The notes beneath the pieces were generated by a model. That model saw nothing but the letters and a program-made list of their open reading frames with translations, ran no database searches and was not told where the DNA came from. Source: Gp6-AA40 sp035647075 (GTDB lineage: Bacteria; Acidobacteriota; Vicinamibacteria; Vicinamibacterales; UBA2999). Taken from it: a stretch of 18,060 nt of DNA. The number at the start of each line of letters is the position of its first letter. Position 1 is the first letter of the stretch. The translations under genes were made by a program, and so were the position numbers. Below are positions 16,478 through 18,060 of this stretch, in pieces. Location: NCBI GenBank assembly GCA_035647075.1, contig DASROF010000245.1, forward strand, positions 1 through 18,060, given 5' to 3'.

Positions 16478-16485
16478 GAGCAGCC

Positions 16486-16644
16486 ATGGCAGACGATGCA
16501 ACCGAAGACAGCAGCCCGATCGATGCGGTCAGCGGGCCGGACGCGCCGGAATATACCTTCGAGGGGTACGAGGTGGACTTTTCCGACCTCGTGGCGCTGA
16601 CGCCGGTGGCTCCTGAGACTGCGGACCAGCGCAGGACGTCATGA
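16486..16644 (+). CDS. Small acidic protein of unknown function (52 aa)
   Basis: ATG 16486 to TGA 16642-16644. A good AGGAG (16476-16480) overlaps the stop of the 734-aa gene, with 5-nt spacing, and the stop overlaps the next start in ATGA (16641-16644). The translation coupling on both sides is the main support. The product begins MADDATEDSSP and has a central YTFEGYEVDFSDLVALTPVA (23-42). It is strongly acidic with one hydrophobic core and is probably unfolded alone, suggesting an adaptor or chaperone-like partner. No known family. Confidence 0.7.
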   Translation: MADDATEDSSPIDAVSGPDAPEYTFEGYEVDFSDLVALTPVAPETADQRRTS

Positions 16645-16910
16645 TCGATCAGGCGTTCCGGCCGTTTGCCAGCGTGCTCGAGGAGCTGGTCTCGTTCCGC
16701 AACGAGTTCGTCGACGACGAGGCGGGCGTTCGCTCGTACATCCACACCTGCGAAATCGAACTGCCGGTGGAGCTCGACGTCGTCCGCGACGGCGACGGGC
16801 TGCAGATCGGCTCGACGCCGCCGCTCTATTACGTCAACACCACGTTCCTGCCGTCGTTTCATCGCGTCCGCTTCACGGTCCAGACGGCGGAGCACTCCGA
16901 TGGCGACTGA
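16641..16910 (+). CDS. Small protein of unknown function (89 aa)
   Basis: ATG 16641 overlaps the preceding stop by 4 nt, and its own end overlaps the next gene by 11 nt. Begins MIDQAFRPFASVLEELVSFR, a likely amphipathic helix. A beta-strand pair follows: THTCEIELPVELDVV-like (S32-V48) with DGDGLQI (50-56), and a final strand HRVRFTVQT (74-82). The helix followed by a beta hairpin resembles the start of the 245-aa protein downstream (TYTVKDLALDLNI ... DGDQIRF), hinting at a shared small domain. No family is recognised. No signal peptide. Confidence 0.75.
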   Translation: MIDQAFRPFASVLEELVSFRNEFVDDEAGVRSYIHTCEIELPVELDVVRDGDGLQIGSTPPLYYVNTTFLPSFHRVRFTVQTAEHSDGD

Positions 16911-17637
16911 AAACACGGCGTGGCAGCTCGAGGATTTCGTCGACTCGCTGGTCGTCGAACTGGACAAGACACGCGAGACGCTTGCCGTCAAAGCGATTAA
17001 CAAGCCGCTGACCTACACAGTCAAGGATCTCGCGCTCGACCTGAATATTTTTCCCTCGTACGACGGCGATCAGATCCGTTTCATTACTGCGCAGCCGGGT
17101 CAGCAGGGTGCTTCGAAAGTCAGCATCCAGCTCGGATCGATCACCGACCAGCAGGTACGCGCCACCACCAAGATTCCCAGCGCGAAAGACGACATCAACA
17201 TCAGCGACATCGATGTCGACAAGACCACGAAGAAGAAGCTGCGCAAGCTGGGCGTCAACTCGCTGCAGGACTTGAAGGAAGTGGACAAGCGTAACGTTGA
17301 TCTGACGAAGGTCTCGGACAACGACATCGATTACCGCTCGCTCGCGAACCAGATTCAGAAGTCGAAGCGGAATCAGGATCCGCCGCGCGTCAACGCCGTC
17401 AGCCTCTCGCGCGACGACAGCGGGACGCCATGCCTTCTGTTGCGCGGCCGCCGCCTCGCCATCGATCACGCGTTTCGTCCGGTCGCGGTCGTCAACGGCG
17501 AGCTCGCCGAGGTGATGTCGAGCGGCGATTCCGAAATGACCATCCGGCTCGGCGACGAGCACCGGTTCGGCGACACCAACGAAGTGATCGTCACCTTTGA
17601 TCCGTTTGCGGTCGTCAAGATGGACGTCAAAGCCTGA
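16900..17637 (+). CDS. Three-part protein: Trypco2-like N-terminus, HhH-like middle, Ig/TIG-like C-terminus (tentative)
   Basis: 245 aa from ATG 16900, inside the end of the previous gene; CGGAG about 8 nt upstream supports it, and the open frame farther left is unsupported. Part 1 (8-90): helix DFVDSLVVELDKTRETL, then strands TYTVKDLALDLNIF and GASKVSIQLGSI. This helix-plus-beta outline recalls trypsin-co-occurring domain 2 (Trypco2), a guess by eye. Part 2 (107-130): TTKKKLRKLGVNSLQDLKEV, a helix-hairpin-helix-like repeat. Part 3 (178-243): CLLLRGRRLAIDHAFRPVAV, then NGELAEV, MTIRLG and NEVIVTFDP strands, compatible with a TIG/Ig-like sandwich. No signal peptide. Co-encoded with an S8 protease, which would suit a protease-associated domain. 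Confidence 0.82.
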   Translation: MATENTAWQLEDFVDSLVVELDKTRETLAVKAINKPLTYTVKDLALDLNIFPSYDGDQIRFITAQPGQQGASKVSIQLGSITDQQVRATTKIPSAKDDINISDIDVDKTTKKKLRKLGVNSLQDLKEVDKRNVDLTKVSDNDIDYRSLANQIQKSKRNQDPPRVNAVSLSRDDSGTPCLLLRGRRLAIDHAFRPVAVVNGELAEVMSSGDSEMTIRLGDEHRFGDTNEVIVTFDPFAVVKMDVKA

Positions 17638-17647
17638 TGTGGGTGCT

Positions 17648-18060
17648 ATGGGACAGAGACTCACCGCTTCATTCGATGAACTGATTCGCAACCGCTACGG
17701 TGCGAAGGCCGCGGACGATCCGCGCTTTGCACTTCGCGTTGAGGATCTGTTCGCCAGCTACTACGGCGTGCCGTCGACATCGCAGGCGCCGCAGGGGAGC
17801 AAGGCGACGTCGGTGGTGCTGTCGCGCACCGACGACGGCGAGACGCTCCGCCAGCGAGGCGCACGCGGCCGCAACGGTCAGACACGTGCGCGCTCCGGGC
17901 AATACGTGGCGCAGCAATCGCAGTGCGGCTGCGGCACCGCGACAGGCGGCGAGTACGTCGCGCGCCGCGCCCCCTCGACGCAGCCGGTTGTGGCGCGGCA
18001 GCAGTCGATGAGTCCCGCAGAGATGGCGTTCGACGAGTGTCGGGTTGACCTCGCCGAAAA
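17648..18060 (+). CDS. Protein of unknown function with CGCG motif, 3' truncated by window edge
   Basis: ATG 17648 opens a frame with no stop to the edge (137 codons), 10 bp after the previous stop. The ribosome-binding site is weak (GGGTG). It begins MGQRLTASFDELIRNRYG, a likely helix. A second helix-like part (26-40, FALRVEDLFASYYGV) precedes a low-complexity Arg/Gly/Gln/Ser section (60-120) containing C93-G-C95-G and GQTRARSGQYVAQQSQ. MSPAEMAFDECRVDLAE follows at 121-137, helix-like. The CxC could bind metal or form a disulfide, but two Cys alone are not diagnostic. It appears to be the next member of the operon. I do not recognise a family. Confidence 0.7.
   Translation, partial: MGQRLTASFDELIRNRYGAKAADDPRFALRVEDLFASYYGVPSTSQAPQGSKATSVVLSRTDDGETLRQRGARGRNGQTRARSGQYVAQQSQCGCGTATGGEYVARRAPSTQPVVARQQSMSPAEMAFDECRVDLAE

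Noticed and set aside
17637..17684. Alternative ATG at 17637 overlapping the stop of the 245-aa gene (TGATG)
   Set aside because: Its frame ends after 15 codons, so ATG 17648 is the start of the next gene.

Overview
The window is GC-rich and densely coded, almost entirely on the + strand. It looks like the chromosome of a soil-type Acidobacteriota, probably Vicinamibacteria. That placement is an inference from three things: two DUF6152 (HHSFA) secreted proteins, two secreted proteins of the 'DGRPDLSGLW ... WEGDTLVVET' type, and short dispersed repeats (a TAGTTGG heptad and a GTCCGGCT-NN-AGCCGGAC palindrome) that I associate with those genomes. No rRNA, tRNA, CRISPR array, transposase or integrase was seen.

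Left half (1-5355), exported and hydrolytic proteins: the tail of a probable MBL-fold hydrolase; a secreted 'SGLW-type' protein on the - strand; a divergent DUF6152 protein; a membrane-anchored LACTB-like serine beta-lactamase-family protein; then a tightly spaced run of a second SGLW-type protein, a second DUF6152 protein and a secreted alpha/beta hydrolase. The pairing of SGLW-type with DUF6152 occurs twice.

Middle (5356-9319): a textbook bifunctional catalase-peroxidase (katG), framed by hairpins. It is followed by a 222-bp spacer holding a motif in three copies able to form two competing stem-loops, and a 16-codon ORF with a strong Shine-Dalgarno. Next comes an NtrC-type sigma54 activator whose receiver domain looks degenerate.

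Right half (9320-18060), the most interesting part: a 153-bp spacer carries six GTCAC/GTGAC pentamers within about 80 bp. It leads into an apparent operon that continues beyond the right edge: DUF3467 protein, subtilisin-like S8 peptidase without a signal peptide, 723-aa helical protein, 341-aa helical/beta protein, 734-aa modular protein with Gly-Ala and Pro-rich linkers, 52-aa acidic protein, 89-aa protein, 245-aa three-part protein, and a protein with a CGCG motif cut by the edge. Several junctions overlap (ATGA), and none of the products has an obvious signal peptide. I recognise only DUF3467 and S8. The remaining seven look like parts of an undescribed, probably cytoplasmic multi-protein system with an intracellular protease, plausibly controlled by the adjacent sigma54 activator. 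That system-level reading is inference.
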